From: an uncultured Acidimicrobiales bacterium
GTDB lineage: Bacteria; Actinomycetota; Acidimicrobiia; Acidimicrobiales; SHLQ01
Length of the DNA: 61,778 nt
Direction: 5' to 3'
Assembly (NCBI GenBank): GCA_938041035.1
Contig: CALHYX010000053.1
Coordinates: 1 to 61,778 of the forward strand
Under the pieces are notes generated by a model. It worked only from the letters and a program-made list of their open reading frames with translations, had not been told where the DNA came from and ran no database searches. The translations under genes and the position numbers were made by a program. Below, piece by piece: positions 30,394-38,512 of this stretch (the first letter of the stretch is position 1; every line of letters starts with the position of its first letter).

Positions 30394-31043
30394 GGGCCTG
30401 ACCCCTGGTCGCGGGCGCGCACATCGAGCAGTCGGTAGCCCGCCCTCGAACTCAGCCGCTCGGTGGGCCATCCGGTCGCGGTGAGCCACTTCTGGAGTGA
30501 ATCGCTGCCGAGGTGCTTCTGGACCACCAGCACGGCGCGGCCCGTGGGGTGCAGCCGGTTCAGCCAGGTCTCCAGCAACTCGTGAAGCGCCGGCTTACCG
30601 ATGCGGATCGGTGGGTTCGACCAGATCAGATCGAAGCGCACATCGGCTGGGACCTCCTCCGGGCGGGCGACCCGCACGCCCTCGAGCCCGAGTTCGGTCG
30701 CATTGTGGCGGCAGAGGTCGAGCGCCCGGTCGTTGACGTCGACCGCCCAGACGGCAGCGTCGGGCAGGCGGTTAGCCATCGTGAGCGCTATCGGCCCGTA
30801 CCCGCACCCGATATCGAGTGCGCTCGTGGTGGTCGCGGGGGGAGTGGGGGCCTCCAGGAGGAGGTACTTGGAGCCGGGGTCGACCCCCTTGGCCGAAAAG
30901 ACGCCGCGGTCGGTGGTGAGCTCGAACCGCAGGTCGGGAAGGGTGAGCGTCACCTGCTGGCGTTTCGACGCGACCTTCGGCCGGTCGGCGAAGTAGTGGT
31001 CGTCGGTCACGGTGTCGGGAAGTCCCGGTGGGTGCAGTGCCAA
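30390..31043 (-). CDS. RsmC-like class I methyltransferase
   Basis: A 217-aa SAM-dependent methyltransferase of the RsmC/RlmG small-domain type. DHYFADRPKVASKRQQVTLTL is the family's N-terminal part and VFSAKGVDPGSKYLL precedes motif I (ALDIGCGYGPIALTMA). The catalytic motif IV is SNPPIRIGK (NPP). The family methylates guanine N2 in rRNA, though many actinobacterial copies are untested. It lies divergent from def with ~30 bp between starts, so the promoters overlap. Confidence 0.87.
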   Translation of the reverse strand: MALHPPGLPDTVTDDHYFADRPKVASKRQQVTLTLPDLRFELTTDRGVFSAKGVDPGSKYLLLEAPTPPATTTSALDIGCGYGPIALTMANRLPDAAVWAVDVNDRALDLCRHNATELGLEGVRVARPEEVPADVRFDLIWSNPPIRIGKPALHELLETWLNRLHPTGRAVLVVQKHLGSDSLQKWLTATGWPTERLSSRAGYRLLDVRARDQGSGP

Positions 31044-31062
31044 GCTTTCACAGCGCAGACGG

Positions 31063-31068
31063 TACCCT
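31063..31068 (+). promoter_or_regulatory. -10-like hexamer of a leaderless def promoter
   Basis: TACCCT, 7 nt before the def ATG. No Shine-Dalgarno lies in between. It falls in the short gap between divergent genes. Confidence 0.5.
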
Positions 31069-31075
31069 GATCTCC

Positions 31076-31618
31076 ATGGCGCCTTACACCATCAGGGTCT
31101 TTGGTGACCCGGTGCTCAAGCAGCGGGCTTCGGAGATCGAGAACATCGACGGCACGCTTGTGCGGCTGTCCGAGGACATGCTCGCCACCATGTACGACGA
31201 GCCGGGCATCGGCTTGGCCGCCCCCCAGGTGGGCGTGCAAAAGCGCCTGTTCGTCTACGACATCGGCGAGGGTCCCCGCGTGCTGGTCAACCCCGAGATC
31301 GTCGAGACCGACGGCGAGTGGCTCTTCGACGAAGGCTGCCTGTCGATTCCGGGTCTGTCATTTGAGATCGTTCGCCCCAAGACGATTCATCTGGTGGCCC
31401 ATGACCTCGACGGCAACGAGGTTTCGATCGAAGCCGATGAGCTCGAAGCCCGGTTGTTTCAGCACGAGTTCGACCACCTCGACGGCGTCCTGATGCTCGA
31501 ACACCTCGATGACGATCAGCGCAAGCACGCGCTGCGGGTCCTGCGGGACCGGGCCATGGCGGGCCCACCGGCAGCGCTCGACCATCGCGAGAAAACGGGC
31601 GGGCTCCACCTGCCGTGA
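31076..31618 (+). CDS. def: Peptide deformylase
   Basis: A 180-aa iron/zinc hydrolase removing the N-formyl group from nascent proteins. All three motifs are intact: GIGLAAPQVG (44-53), EGCLS with metal ligand C88, and HEFDH with H130, E131 and H134. ATG 31076 follows the -10-like hexamer. It overlaps fmt by 4 nt, so the deformylase and the formylating enzyme are coexpressed. Confidence 0.97.
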   Translation: MAPYTIRVFGDPVLKQRASEIENIDGTLVRLSEDMLATMYDEPGIGLAAPQVGVQKRLFVYDIGEGPRVLVNPEIVETDGEWLFDEGCLSIPGLSFEIVRPKTIHLVAHDLDGNEVSIEADELEARLFQHEFDHLDGVLMLEHLDDDQRKHALRVLRDRAMAGPPAALDHREKTGGLHLP

Positions 31619-32562
31619 GCGACGAGTCTTCGCCGGATTCGTCCCCCGTACTCGCCGTCGCCCCCGACGTCGTCGAGCGCATCGTCTACCTCGGTACGCC
31701 CGATGTTGCCGTGCCACCGCTGCGCGCGCTCCACGCGGCCGGCTTCACCATCGACCTGGTGGTGACGAGGCCCGACAAGAAGCGCGGGCGGGGCGGAGAC
31801 CTGTCGCCGAGCCCGGTCAAACGGGCCGCGCTCGACCTGGGGCTCGAGGTCACCACCGATCTGGACGCGATCCGAACGGTCAACCCTGACCTCGCCGCCG
31901 TGGTCGCGTACGGGCGCATCATCCCCACCGAACTGCTCGAACGGGTGCCGATGGTGAACCTGCACTTTTCCCTGCTGCCGCGCTGGCGGGGTGCCGCCCC
32001 GGTCGAACGAGCGCTGCTCAGCGGCGATTCGACCACGGGGGTGTGCGTCATGGCCGTCGCCCCCGAACTCGACACCGGCGGGGTGTATCGCCGCCGGGAG
32101 GTGGCCATCGATGCCGACGCCACCCTCGACTCGCTGCGCGATCACCTCGTCGCGCTGGGCGCCGAGATGCTGGTCGACGCGCTCCGCGTCGGTTTGGGTG
32201 AGCCCGAGCCGCAGGTGGGCGAGCCGACCTATGCCCACAAGATCACCGCCGCCGATCTCGAACTCGACTGGGACCGTTCCGCAGTCGGCCTCGCTCGGGT
32301 GGTGCGGCTTGGAAACGCCTGGACCACGTTCCGCGGCAAACGGTTCAAGGTGTGGTCGGTGGGGGTCGCCGAGCCGGGCTCGGCGGCGCACCTGCTCGAC
32401 CCCGGCGCGATCGGCATGTCGGCGGACCGCGACGTGCTGGTCGGAACCGGCGACGGTGTGCTGGTGCTGGGCGAGGTACAACCCGAAGGCAAGCCGCGGC
32501 GATCCGCCGCCGACTGGGCCAACGGGGCCCAACCCAACGCCGCCGATCGGTTCGGCGGGTGA
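31615..32562 (+). CDS. fmt: Methionyl-tRNA formyltransferase
   Basis: A 315-aa enzyme formylating Met-tRNAi with 10-formyl-THF. IVYLGTPDVAVPPLRAL is the Rossmann start, LHFSLLPRWRGAAPVERALL the formyl-folate/catalytic region, and APELDTGGVY the conserved Asp motif. The C-terminal OB-like domain (WTTFRGKRFKVWSVGVAE) is present. The GTG start overlaps def by 4 nt; about 20 N-terminal residues precede homology, so a later start is possible. Confidence 0.96.
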   Translation: MSDESSPDSSPVLAVAPDVVERIVYLGTPDVAVPPLRALHAAGFTIDLVVTRPDKKRGRGGDLSPSPVKRAALDLGLEVTTDLDAIRTVNPDLAAVVAYGRIIPTELLERVPMVNLHFSLLPRWRGAAPVERALLSGDSTTGVCVMAVAPELDTGGVYRRREVAIDADATLDSLRDHLVALGAEMLVDALRVGLGEPEPQVGEPTYAHKITAADLELDWDRSAVGLARVVRLGNAWTTFRGKRFKVWSVGVAEPGSAAHLLDPGAIGMSADRDVLVGTGDGVLVLGEVQPEGKPRRSAADWANGAQPNAADRFGG

Positions 32563-33695
32563 GCGACAGCGGGGTAGCGGCCCGCCGGTTGGCCATCGAC
32601 GCGCTCGTGCGGATCGAAAAGGGTGGGGCGTTCGCCAACCTGATCGTGCCTCGGATGCTGGCCGACTCCGATCTTGCCGAGCGCGATCGGGGCTTTGTGA
32701 CCGAGTTGGTCTACGGCACGACCCGTATGCAGCGGGCGTGTGACCACCTGGTCGACCGGTTCGTGATGCGTGACGTCGAGCCGATCGTGCGCTGCGCGCT
32801 GCGCGTTGGCGCGTATCAGCTGGCGATGCTCGAAACCCCGGCGCATGCCGCGGTGGGAGCCACGGTTTCGTCGGTTCCCAAGCGGGTGCGCGGGTTCGTG
32901 AACGCCGTGTTGCGCAAGGTGGCCGATGCGCCCGTCGAGTATCCCGACGACGCCACCCGGCTCAGCTACCCGGACTGGATCGTCAGCACCCTCGAAGCCG
33001 ATCTCGGCTCGACCCGTGCCGCGGCGATGCTCGAGTGCATGAACCAGCCGGCTCAGGTGCATCAGCGCGCCGACGGCTACCGGCAGGACCCCTCTTCTCA
33101 ACTCATCGCCGACCTCGTGACCGGCGATGGTGTGGTGGTCGACCTCTGCGCCGCCCCCGGTGGGAAGGCCACGGCCGTCGCTCGCCCGGGGCGCCTGGTG
33201 ATCGCCGGGGACCTGCGGTCGTCGCGCACGAGCCTGATCGTGAACAACCGGGCCGAGCTCGATCTCGGCGATCACCTGGCCGTGGTGATCGCCGATGGGA
33301 CCCGGCCCCCGCTTCGGCCGGGGTCGGCCGACACCGTGATCGTCGATGCGCCGTGTTCCGGCCTCGGAGCGCTGCGGCGGCGCCCCGACGCCCGTTGGAG
33401 GATTGGTGCCGACGCCATCGACCGGTTGGCGGCGCTCCAGTTTCGGTTGCTCGAGGCGGCGACCGAGCTGGTGAAACCGGGCGGCCGAATCGTCTACAGC
33501 GTTTGCACCGTCACCGCGGCCGAATCGACGGCGATCGATGACCGGGTGCGGGTCGAACTGCCACAGCTGAGCGTCGACTGGTCGCCCGCCGACCCGTGGG
33601 ACGTTGTCGGCCGGGGCGGACGGGTGTTGCCGGCGGCGGGTTCGGCCCACGACGGTGACGGCATGTGTGCGTTCGTCTATCGACGCGAGACCTGA
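32559..33695 (+). CDS. rsmB: 16S rRNA (cytosine-5) methyltransferase RsmB, shortened
   Basis: A 378-aa protein of the RsmB type (m5C967). The NusB-like N-terminal domain (ARRLAIDALVRIEKGGAFAN ... AALRVGAYQL-like) is present. The SAM domain has DLCAAPGGKAT, then the catalytic cysteines C266 (VDAPCSGLG) and C316 (YSVCTVTAAES). Between MNQPAQVHQR (161-170) and QDPSSQLIADL (177-187) only a few residues remain where relatives carry ~40-50 (the N1/RFM segment). This explains the short length against the usual ~430. GTG 32559 overlaps fmt by 4 nt. Confidence 0.92.
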   Translation: MSDSGVAARRLAIDALVRIEKGGAFANLIVPRMLADSDLAERDRGFVTELVYGTTRMQRACDHLVDRFVMRDVEPIVRCALRVGAYQLAMLETPAHAAVGATVSSVPKRVRGFVNAVLRKVADAPVEYPDDATRLSYPDWIVSTLEADLGSTRAAAMLECMNQPAQVHQRADGYRQDPSSQLIADLVTGDGVVVDLCAAPGGKATAVARPGRLVIAGDLRSSRTSLIVNNRAELDLGDHLAVVIADGTRPPLRPGSADTVIVDAPCSGLGALRRRPDARWRIGADAIDRLAALQFRLLEAATELVKPGGRIVYSVCTVTAAESTAIDDRVRVELPQLSVDWSPADPWDVVGRGGRVLPAAGSAHDGDGMCAFVYRRET

Positions 33696-33760
33696 CCGTC
33701 GGCCCGCGGGCGACCGGTGGCATCGTTGCACTCATGACCGGACGGACGGGCTGGGCCGAC

Positions 33761-33766
33761 TACGTT
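33761..33766 (+). promoter_or_regulatory. -10-like hexamer before mog
   Basis: TACGTT, 8 nt before ATG 33775 (5 nt before GTG 33772), in the 79-bp gap after rsmB. Confidence 0.4.
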
Positions 33767-33774
33767 GCATCGTG

Positions 33775-34314
33775 ATGGCCGAGTCGATGGATGTGAAGAT
33801 CGTGACGGTGTCCGACGGTGTCGTGCACGGCACCCGAGAGGACGCCTCCGGCGCCGCGCTCGCCGCCATGCTCACCGATGCCGGACACCGCGTCGTCGAC
33901 CGGGCGGTCGTCGCCGACGGGGTGGACACGGTGGCCGATCAGCTCCGATTGCTCGCCGACGGCTTCCACGGGCTGATCGTAACCACCGGCGGCACCGGCT
34001 TTGGGCCCCGCGACCACACGCCCGAAGGAACCCTTGCGGTCATCGACCGATCGGCGCCCGGGCTCGCCGAAGCCATGCGGCTCATCAACCCCCTCGGTCG
34101 GCTCTCGCGCGGCGTCGCCGGCACGCGGGGCACGGCGCTCATCGTCAACACCCCCGGTTCGAGCAAGGGATGCGTCGAATGCCTCGGCGCTGTCATCGAC
34201 GTCGTGCCCCACGCGGTGCGCCTGCTCGTCGACAACCAGGACCCACACCCTCACGGGCAGCCTCATCACACGACGGGAGGCGACGGTGGCGGGCGTACTC
34301 ATGACGGTGGCTGA
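33775..34314 (+). CDS. mog: MogA/MoaB-family molybdopterin adenylyltransferase
   Basis: A 179-aa protein of the MogA/MoaB family, which adenylates molybdopterin before molybdenum insertion. KIVTVSDGVVHGTREDASG is the N-terminal strand, GLIVTTGGTGFGPRDHTPEGT the signature loop, and SRGVAGTRGTALIVNTPGSSKGCVE the second signature. No other molybdenum-cofactor gene is in the window. The 3' end overlaps ribD by ~29 nt in another frame. The start may be ATG 33787 or GTG 33772 instead. Confidence 0.93.
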   Translation: MAESMDVKIVTVSDGVVHGTREDASGAALAAMLTDAGHRVVDRAVVADGVDTVADQLRLLADGFHGLIVTTGGTGFGPRDHTPEGTLAVIDRSAPGLAEAMRLINPLGRLSRGVAGTRGTALIVNTPGSSKGCVECLGAVIDVVPHAVRLLVDNQDPHPHGQPHHTTGGDGGGRTHDGG

Positions 34315-35317
34315 AGCCGATCAGCATTACATCCGTCGAGCGGTGGCCAACGCCGCCGACGTCTCGCTCCTCACCCCGCCCAACCCGTGGGTTGGGGCGG
34401 TGGTCGTCTCGGAGTTCGGCGAGGTCTTCGATGGCGCCACCGAGGCGCCAGGCGGAGCCCATGCCGAGGTGATCGCGATCGCCGCGGCCGGAGAAGAGGC
34501 CGCAGCGGCGACGTTGTACACGACCCTGGAGCCGTGCAATCACACCGGTCGGACCGGTCCGTGTACCGACGCGATCATCGGTGCCGGCATCGATCGGGTG
34601 GTCATTGGGGTGCTCGACCCCGACCCGCGCGTGTCGGGGGTCGGCGTGAAGGCGCTCGAGGCCGCCGGGATCGAGGTCGTCGTCGGGGTGGGGGAGGAGC
34701 TCGTCGCGGAACAGCTCGCCGCCTACCTGCATCATCGGCGCACGGGGCGTCCCTACGTCGTGTTGAAGTTGGCCGCCACGCTCGATGGGCGCCTCGCCGC
34801 GCCCGATGGCACGAGCGAGTGGATCACGGGCCCTGAGGCTCGAGCCGACGTCCATCGCCTTCGGGCCGCGAGCCAGGCCATCGTCGTCGGCGCCGGCACC
34901 ATTCGCGTTGACGATCCGCAGCTCACCGTGCGGGACTTTCGCCCCGCCACCGACATGGGCGACCTCCCGCTCGACCCGGAACGGATCGTCCTCGGCGAGG
35001 TGCCCGACGACCGTCGGGTCCAGCCGGCGCGCCAGCACACCGGTGACCTGGCGCCGTTGCTCGACGAACTGGGCGCCGCCGACACGTTGCAGGTGCTCGT
35101 CGAAGGCGGCGCCGCCGTCGCCGGTGCGTTCCACCGAAGTGGCCTGGTCGACCGCTACGTCATCTACGTTGCCCCGGCATTGCTCGGCGGCGATGACGGC
35201 GTCCCGCTCTTCCGGGGTCCGGGCGCCGCCACGATGGCCGACATCACCCGAGGTGCCTTTGTCAGCGTCACCCGGCTGGGTGATGACCTGCGGCTCGAGT
35301 ACGACCCGGATCGGTGA
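34286..35317 (+). CDS. ribD: RibD: bifunctional riboflavin deaminase/reductase
   Basis: A 343-aa enzyme catalysing the second and third steps of riboflavin synthesis. The N-terminal deaminase has zinc ligands H59 with E61 (GAHAEV), C84 and C93 (TLEPCNHTGRTGPC). The C-terminal reductase has LKLAATLDGRLAAPDGTSEW-type substrate binding, VVGAGTIRVDDPQLTVR and VLVEGGAAVAGAF. GTG 34286 has GGGAGG 5 nt upstream; ATG 34301 is an alternative. The rest of the rib operon (ribE, ribBA, ribH) is not adjacent, and no FMN riboswitch is seen. Confidence 0.94.
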   Translation: MAGVLMTVAEADQHYIRRAVANAADVSLLTPPNPWVGAVVVSEFGEVFDGATEAPGGAHAEVIAIAAAGEEAAAATLYTTLEPCNHTGRTGPCTDAIIGAGIDRVVIGVLDPDPRVSGVGVKALEAAGIEVVVGVGEELVAEQLAAYLHHRRTGRPYVVLKLAATLDGRLAAPDGTSEWITGPEARADVHRLRAASQAIVVGAGTIRVDDPQLTVRDFRPATDMGDLPLDPERIVLGEVPDDRRVQPARQHTGDLAPLLDELGAADTLQVLVEGGAAVAGAFHRSGLVDRYVIYVAPALLGGDDGVPLFRGPGAATMADITRGAFVSVTRLGDDLRLEYDPDR

Positions 35318-35323
35318 TGCCCC

Positions 35324-35329
35324 TAGGTT
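35324..35329 (+). promoter_or_regulatory. -10-like hexamer of a leaderless hisG promoter
   Basis: TAGGTT, immediately followed by GTG 35330 and 6 nt before ATG 35336. The spacing favours ATG 35336 as the first transcribed codon. Confidence 0.5.
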
Positions 35330-35335
35330 GTGGCG

Positions 35336-36211
35336 ATGCTGCAACTGGTTTTGCCGAAGGGATCGCTCGAGAAGGCCACGCTCGAGCTGTTCGCCGCCGC
35401 TGATCTCGCCGTCCACCGCGACTCGTCGGTGAGCTACAAGGCGAGCGTGACCGATCCCCGTATCGACGAGGTTCGGATTCTGCGGCCCCAGGAGATCGGC
35501 AGCTACATCGCCGACGGGCTGTTCGACCTCGGTATCACCGGGCGCGACTGGATCGAGGAGACCAACAGCGAGGTGGTTTCACTCGGCGAGCTGAAGTACT
35601 CGAAGGCGACCTCCAAGCCGGTCCGGATCGTCGTGGCGGTACCCGAGGAGTCGGCCTGGGAGTCGGTGGCCGACCTGCCCGACGGGGTGCGCGTCTCGAG
35701 CGAATACCCGGAGCTGACCAAACGGTTCTTTGCCGAAGCCGGGGTCGAGGCCGACATCCGGCTGTCCTACGGCGCCACCGAAGCCAAGATCCCCGACATC
35801 GTCGACGTGGTGGTCGACATCACCGAGACCGGGCGGGCGCTGCGGGCCGCCGGGCTCAAGATCATCGACACGATCCTCACCAGCTACACCGAGCTGGTCG
35901 CCAACCCGGCGGCCTACGCGGACGACGAGAAGCGGCACGCCATGGAACAGCTGAACACGCTGCTCCAGGGAACGCTCGAAGCGCGGGGCAAAGTCCTGGT
36001 GAAGATGAACGTGCCGACCGATGGCCTCCACGAGGTCACCACCTTGTTGCCGTCGATGAAGGCGCCGACGGTGAACGAGCTGCTCGGCGGGGTCGGCTAT
36101 TCGATCGAGACCGTCGTCCCGAAGTCCGAAATCAACATCTTGATCCCGGCACTGCGCGACGCCCGAGCCACCGACATCATCGAACTACCCTTGTCGAAGA
36201 TCGTCCATTAG
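35336..36211 (+). CDS. hisG: ATP phosphoribosyltransferase, long (HisG-L) form
   Basis: A 291-aa enzyme catalysing the first step of histidine synthesis. MLQLVLPKGSLEK is the N-terminus, FDLGITGRDWIEE and GATEAKIPDIVDVVVDITETG are the ATP/PRPP motifs. The C-terminal ~75 residues (from KVLVKMNVPTDGLHEV) form the ACT-like histidine-sensing domain of the long form, which needs no HisZ. It stands alone here; in many actinobacteria hisE precedes hisG, but none is seen. GTG 35330 is an alternative start. Confidence 0.95.
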   Translation: MLQLVLPKGSLEKATLELFAAADLAVHRDSSVSYKASVTDPRIDEVRILRPQEIGSYIADGLFDLGITGRDWIEETNSEVVSLGELKYSKATSKPVRIVVAVPEESAWESVADLPDGVRVSSEYPELTKRFFAEAGVEADIRLSYGATEAKIPDIVDVVVDITETGRALRAAGLKIIDTILTSYTELVANPAAYADDEKRHAMEQLNTLLQGTLEARGKVLVKMNVPTDGLHEVTTLLPSMKAPTVNELLGGVGYSIETVVPKSEINILIPALRDARATDIIELPLSKIVH

Positions 36212-36276
36212 CTGTAGTTGATCACCGACGTTGCGCACGGTTGCCGAGACTCCGGCGGTCGCGACCGGTGGGACGT

Positions 36277-36717
36277 TTAGTCGTCGGCGCCCGCAGCGGC
36301 GTCGTCGACCTGGGTCTTGAGTTGCACGAAGACCATACGGATCTGCGCGAGCGCGTCGCGCAGCGTGGGCTCGGCTTCGCCCATCCGGCCGGGGATCCCG
36401 TCGACGATGGCGGCCATGGCGTCGATCGCCAACTGGGCCTCGTCGAAGTTCGGGGTTTCCTGGCTCAGGTGAATGGCGCCGAGTTCATAGAGTCCCATGA
36501 CGTGGTTGGCCACCACGTCGGCCGCGGGCACGCCGGCCAGTCGTTGCTGGGTTTCGGCCATCTGCGCGGCGATCTCGCGCGCCTGCTCCTGGTCTTCGGG
36601 TGACAGGTCGTCAAACGACGGCATACCCGCCGGATCGCCGGCGGGGCTCGGCCCCGCCTGGCCGGCGCCGCGGGAGTCGTCGATGGGGTGCTCGCCGCCG
36701 GGGGTCCACAGGCTCAT
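36277..36717 (-). CDS. DUF1844 domain protein
   Basis: A 146-aa acidic, helical protein. The first ~35 residues are Pro/Gly/Asp-rich and disordered. The rest (AREIAAQMAETQQRLAGVPA, NHVMGLYELGAIHLSQ) matches DUF1844, a family found next to infC in actinobacteria. Function unknown. Its start faces infC, with a ~390-bp gap containing the infC leader. It ends 65 bp from the convergent hisG. Confidence 0.88.
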   Translation of the reverse strand: MSLWTPGGEHPIDDSRGAGQAGPSPAGDPAGMPSFDDLSPEDQEQAREIAAQMAETQQRLAGVPAADVVANHVMGLYELGAIHLSQETPNFDEAQLAIDAMAAIVDGIPGRMGEAEPTLRDALAQIRMVFVQLKTQVDDAAAGADD

Positions 36718-36964
36718 GGGATTACGCTCTCGTTCTCGTGGTGCTGGTGCAGTTGCGTCCGGGCCAATCGGCTCGGCGTCGGCGCGATCGCCAACGGCTG
36801 CTACGCTATCGCCCACAACTACAAGACAAGCGGGGACGAGGCCATTCACCACCATGGTGGAGCTTCTCTCCCACCCGGCCACCTGGTAGCGATTCGTCGC
36901 CGCCAATCGTGCGCCCGGGTCGATACGCCCAAAATCCGGCTCGGGTTCGCCCAAACCGGCTGCT

Positions 36965-37005
36965 GCGGATGTCGCGCTCGTCGCCACATCCGCTTTTTCG
37001 TTTTT
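36965..37005 (+). terminator. Intrinsic terminator/attenuator in the infC leader
   Basis: GCGGATGT (36965-36972) pairs with ACATCCGC (36986-36993) across a 13-nt loop, followed by TTTTTCGTTTTT. It sits ~100 nt upstream of infC and points toward infC. No gene ends here on the plus strand, so it is probably a leader attenuator for the IF3-L35-L20 operon. A short transcript ending here is also possible. Confidence 0.72.
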
Positions 37006-37046
37006 ACCCCCGCTGTTCGCAGCGATCGGCGAAGCGGTGTTTACCG

Positions 37047-37067
37047 GGACCGGTACTTCACCGGTCC
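37047..37067 (+). promoter_or_regulatory. Leader hairpin before infC
   Basis: GGACCGGT and ACCGGTCC form a perfect 8-bp stem with a 5-nt loop (ACTTC). It ends 10 nt before the AAAGGA ribosome binding site of the leader ORF. It may be an alternative fold to the terminator or a site for L20-type autoregulation; the latter is inference. Confidence 0.5.
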
Positions 37068-37091
37068 AAAGCCAAGGAAAGGACTCTGTGT

Positions 37092-37112
37092 ATGCGGAGT
37101 GATCGGCAATAG
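37092..37112 (+). CDS. Six-codon leader ORF (MRSDRQ) upstream of infC
   Basis: ATG 37092 is preceded by AAAGGA with 8-nt spacing, a better ribosome binding site than that of infC itself. The ORF reads MRSDRQ and stops at TAG 37110-37112, which overlaps the proposed infC AUA start (37109-37111) as AUAG. The overlap would allow termination-reinitiation coupling. It is too short for compositional support. Confidence 0.5.
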   Translation: MRSDRQ

Positions 37113-37774
37113 CTGCCCCCGGGAACGACGAACCCCGGATCAATGATCGGATCCGGGCCCGGGAGGTACGCCTCATCGGTCCAGACGGCGAACAGCTGGG
37201 AATCAAGCCCCTGCCCGAAGCCCTCAACATGGCGCGAGACCAGGGTCTCGACCTCGTTGAGGTAGCGGCGAAGGCCAACCCCCCGGTGGTTCGCATCATG
37301 GACTACGGCAAATACAAGTACGAAGCCGCCCAGCGAGACAAGGAAAGCCGGAAGAAGGCCAGTCACATCACCGTCAAGGAGATGAAATACCGGCCCAAGA
37401 TCGGCATAGGCGACTTCAACACCAAGACCAGCAAAGTCGAAGGGTTCCTCCTCGAGGGGAACAAGGTCAAGGTCACCATCATGTTTCGGGGCCGCGAGAT
37501 GCAGCACCCGGAGCTGGGTCGCAAGATCCTCGATGATGTGGCCGACACCGTGAAACACGCTGGTGCCGTCGAGGTGTATCCCAAGCAGGATGGCCGCAAC
37601 ATGATCATGGTTCTCGGACCCGACAAGAAGGCCCAGGCGGCCTGGCGGGCCGAACAGGAATCGCTCGAATCCGAAGCCGCGGCCGCGGAAGCCGCCGCGG
37701 CATCGGTGGCGAACGAGCCCGTCGAACCCGCTGCTGATGTTGGTGCTGTCGATTCCGAAACCGCAGCCGAGTAG
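37109..37774 (+). CDS. infC: Translation initiation factor IF-3, AUA start proposed
   Basis: A ~221-aa IF-3. The conserved start of IF-3 (PRINDRIRAREVRLIGPDGEQ) lies upstream of the first ATG in frame (37229), and the frame is closed at 37100-37102. Between the stop and INDRI there is no ATG, GTG or TTG; the best candidate is ATA 37109, with GGAG 9 nt upstream. infC starting with a non-canonical codon is the classic basis of IF3 autoregulation. The remaining domains are complete (VRIMDYGKYKYE, VKVTIMFRGREMQHPELG). An Ala/Glu-rich C-terminal tail (~45 aa) is typical of actinobacteria. Confidence 0.9.
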   Translation: MAAPGNDEPRINDRIRAREVRLIGPDGEQLGIKPLPEALNMARDQGLDLVEVAAKANPPVVRIMDYGKYKYEAAQRDKESRKKASHITVKEMKYRPKIGIGDFNTKTSKVEGFLLEGNKVKVTIMFRGREMQHPELGRKILDDVADTVKHAGAVEVYPKQDGRNMIMVLGPDKKAQAAWRAEQESLESEAAAAEAAAASVANEPVEPAADVGAVDSETAAE

Positions 37775-37781
37775 CCAATAC

Positions 37782-37800
37782 TTCGAGGCCCGCCCTCGAA
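37782..37800 (+). terminator. Hairpin between infC and rpmI
   Basis: TTCGAGG and CCTCGAA pair across CCCGC, 8 nt after the infC stop. No T-tract follows, so it may be an RNA-processing or ribosomal-protein feedback site in the 133-bp gap before rpmI. Confidence 0.4.
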
Positions 37801-37907
37801 CCACCGTGCATCCTGCACCCCACGTCTGTCGCGAGCCCCTCGGGCGCGCCCAGCGCGGTCCCTGACCGTCGCAGACATCCCACCCCCTTACCCACGAGGT
37901 AACTGCT

Positions 37908-38102
37908 ATGCCCAAGATGAAGACTCACCGTGGCGCGAAGAAGCGCTTCAAGGTCACCGGAACCGGCAAGATCCGGCGCCGCAACGCCAACCTGAGCCAC
38001 ATCCTTGAAAAGAAGTCGCCGAAGCGTAAGCGCCGGCTGTCCGGCGAATCCGAAGTGCACAAGACCAACGAGCGGGCGATCCGTCGCCAGCTCGGTATCT
38101 GA
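37908..38102 (+). CDS. rpmI: 50S ribosomal protein L35
   Basis: A 64-aa very basic protein, [20 protein letters not shown] onward, standard L35 throughout. GAGG lies upstream of the ATG. It belongs to the infC-rpmI-rplT operon; rplT follows after 13 nt. Confidence 0.98.
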   Translation: MPKMKTHRGAKKRFKVTGTGKIRRRNANLSHILEKKSPKRKRRLSGESEVHKTNERAIRRQLGI

Positions 38103-38115
38103 AAGGACGCGCATC

Positions 38116-38481
38116 ATGGCCAGAGTTAAGGGCGCCGTTACCGCCAAGAAGCGGCACAAGAAGACACTGAACAAAGCCAAGGGCTACTACGGCAACAAGA
38201 GCCGTTCGTTCCGATCGGCCAACGAACAGGTGATGCACTCGGGCAACTATGCCTTTCGTGATCGCCGGGCGCGCAAGGGCCAGTTCCGGCGGCTGTGGAT
38301 CCAGCGGATCAACGCCGCGTGCCGCCAGCACGACACCACCTACAGCCAGTTCATCAACGGGCTCAAGTTGGCCGGTGTCGAGGTTGACCGCAAGGTCCTC
38401 GCCGACCTCGCGGTGAACGAACCCGATGCGTTCAAGGCGCTCGTGGACGTCGCCGCCGGCGCCTCACCGTCGGCGGCCTGA
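38116..38481 (+). CDS. rplT: 50S ribosomal protein L20
   Basis: A 121-aa 23S rRNA-binding assembly protein and, in other bacteria, translational repressor of its own operon. [17 protein letters not shown] and [20 protein letters not shown] are the diagnostic segments. ATG 38116 follows GAAAGGA. The short C-terminal extension (AAGASPSAA) is lineage-specific. Confidence 0.98.
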   Translation: MARVKGAVTAKKRHKKTLNKAKGYYGNKSRSFRSANEQVMHSGNYAFRDRRARKGQFRRLWIQRINAACRQHDTTYSQFINGLKLAGVEVDRKVLADLAVNEPDAFKALVDVAAGASPSAA

Positions 38482-38498
38482 TCGTTCGACCGAACGAT
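38481..38498. repeat. 8-bp inverted repeat after rplT
   Basis: ATCGTTCG, two bases, CGAACGAT. It starts at the last base of the rplT stop codon and ends 14 nt before the next gene. It could be a terminator without T-tract or an operator. The evidence is the symmetry alone. Confidence 0.4.
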
Positions 38499-38512
38499 CG
38501 GAAAGCGAACCC

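Noticed and set aside
34200..34290. FMN riboswitch before ribD
   Set aside because: The region is coding sequence of mog, and no RFN-type conserved boxes are seen.
36688..37146. 152-codon plus-strand frame upstream of infC with Cys-rich translation
   Set aside because: It crosses the terminator and leader hairpins, has no ribosome binding site or motif, and overlaps the infC leader.
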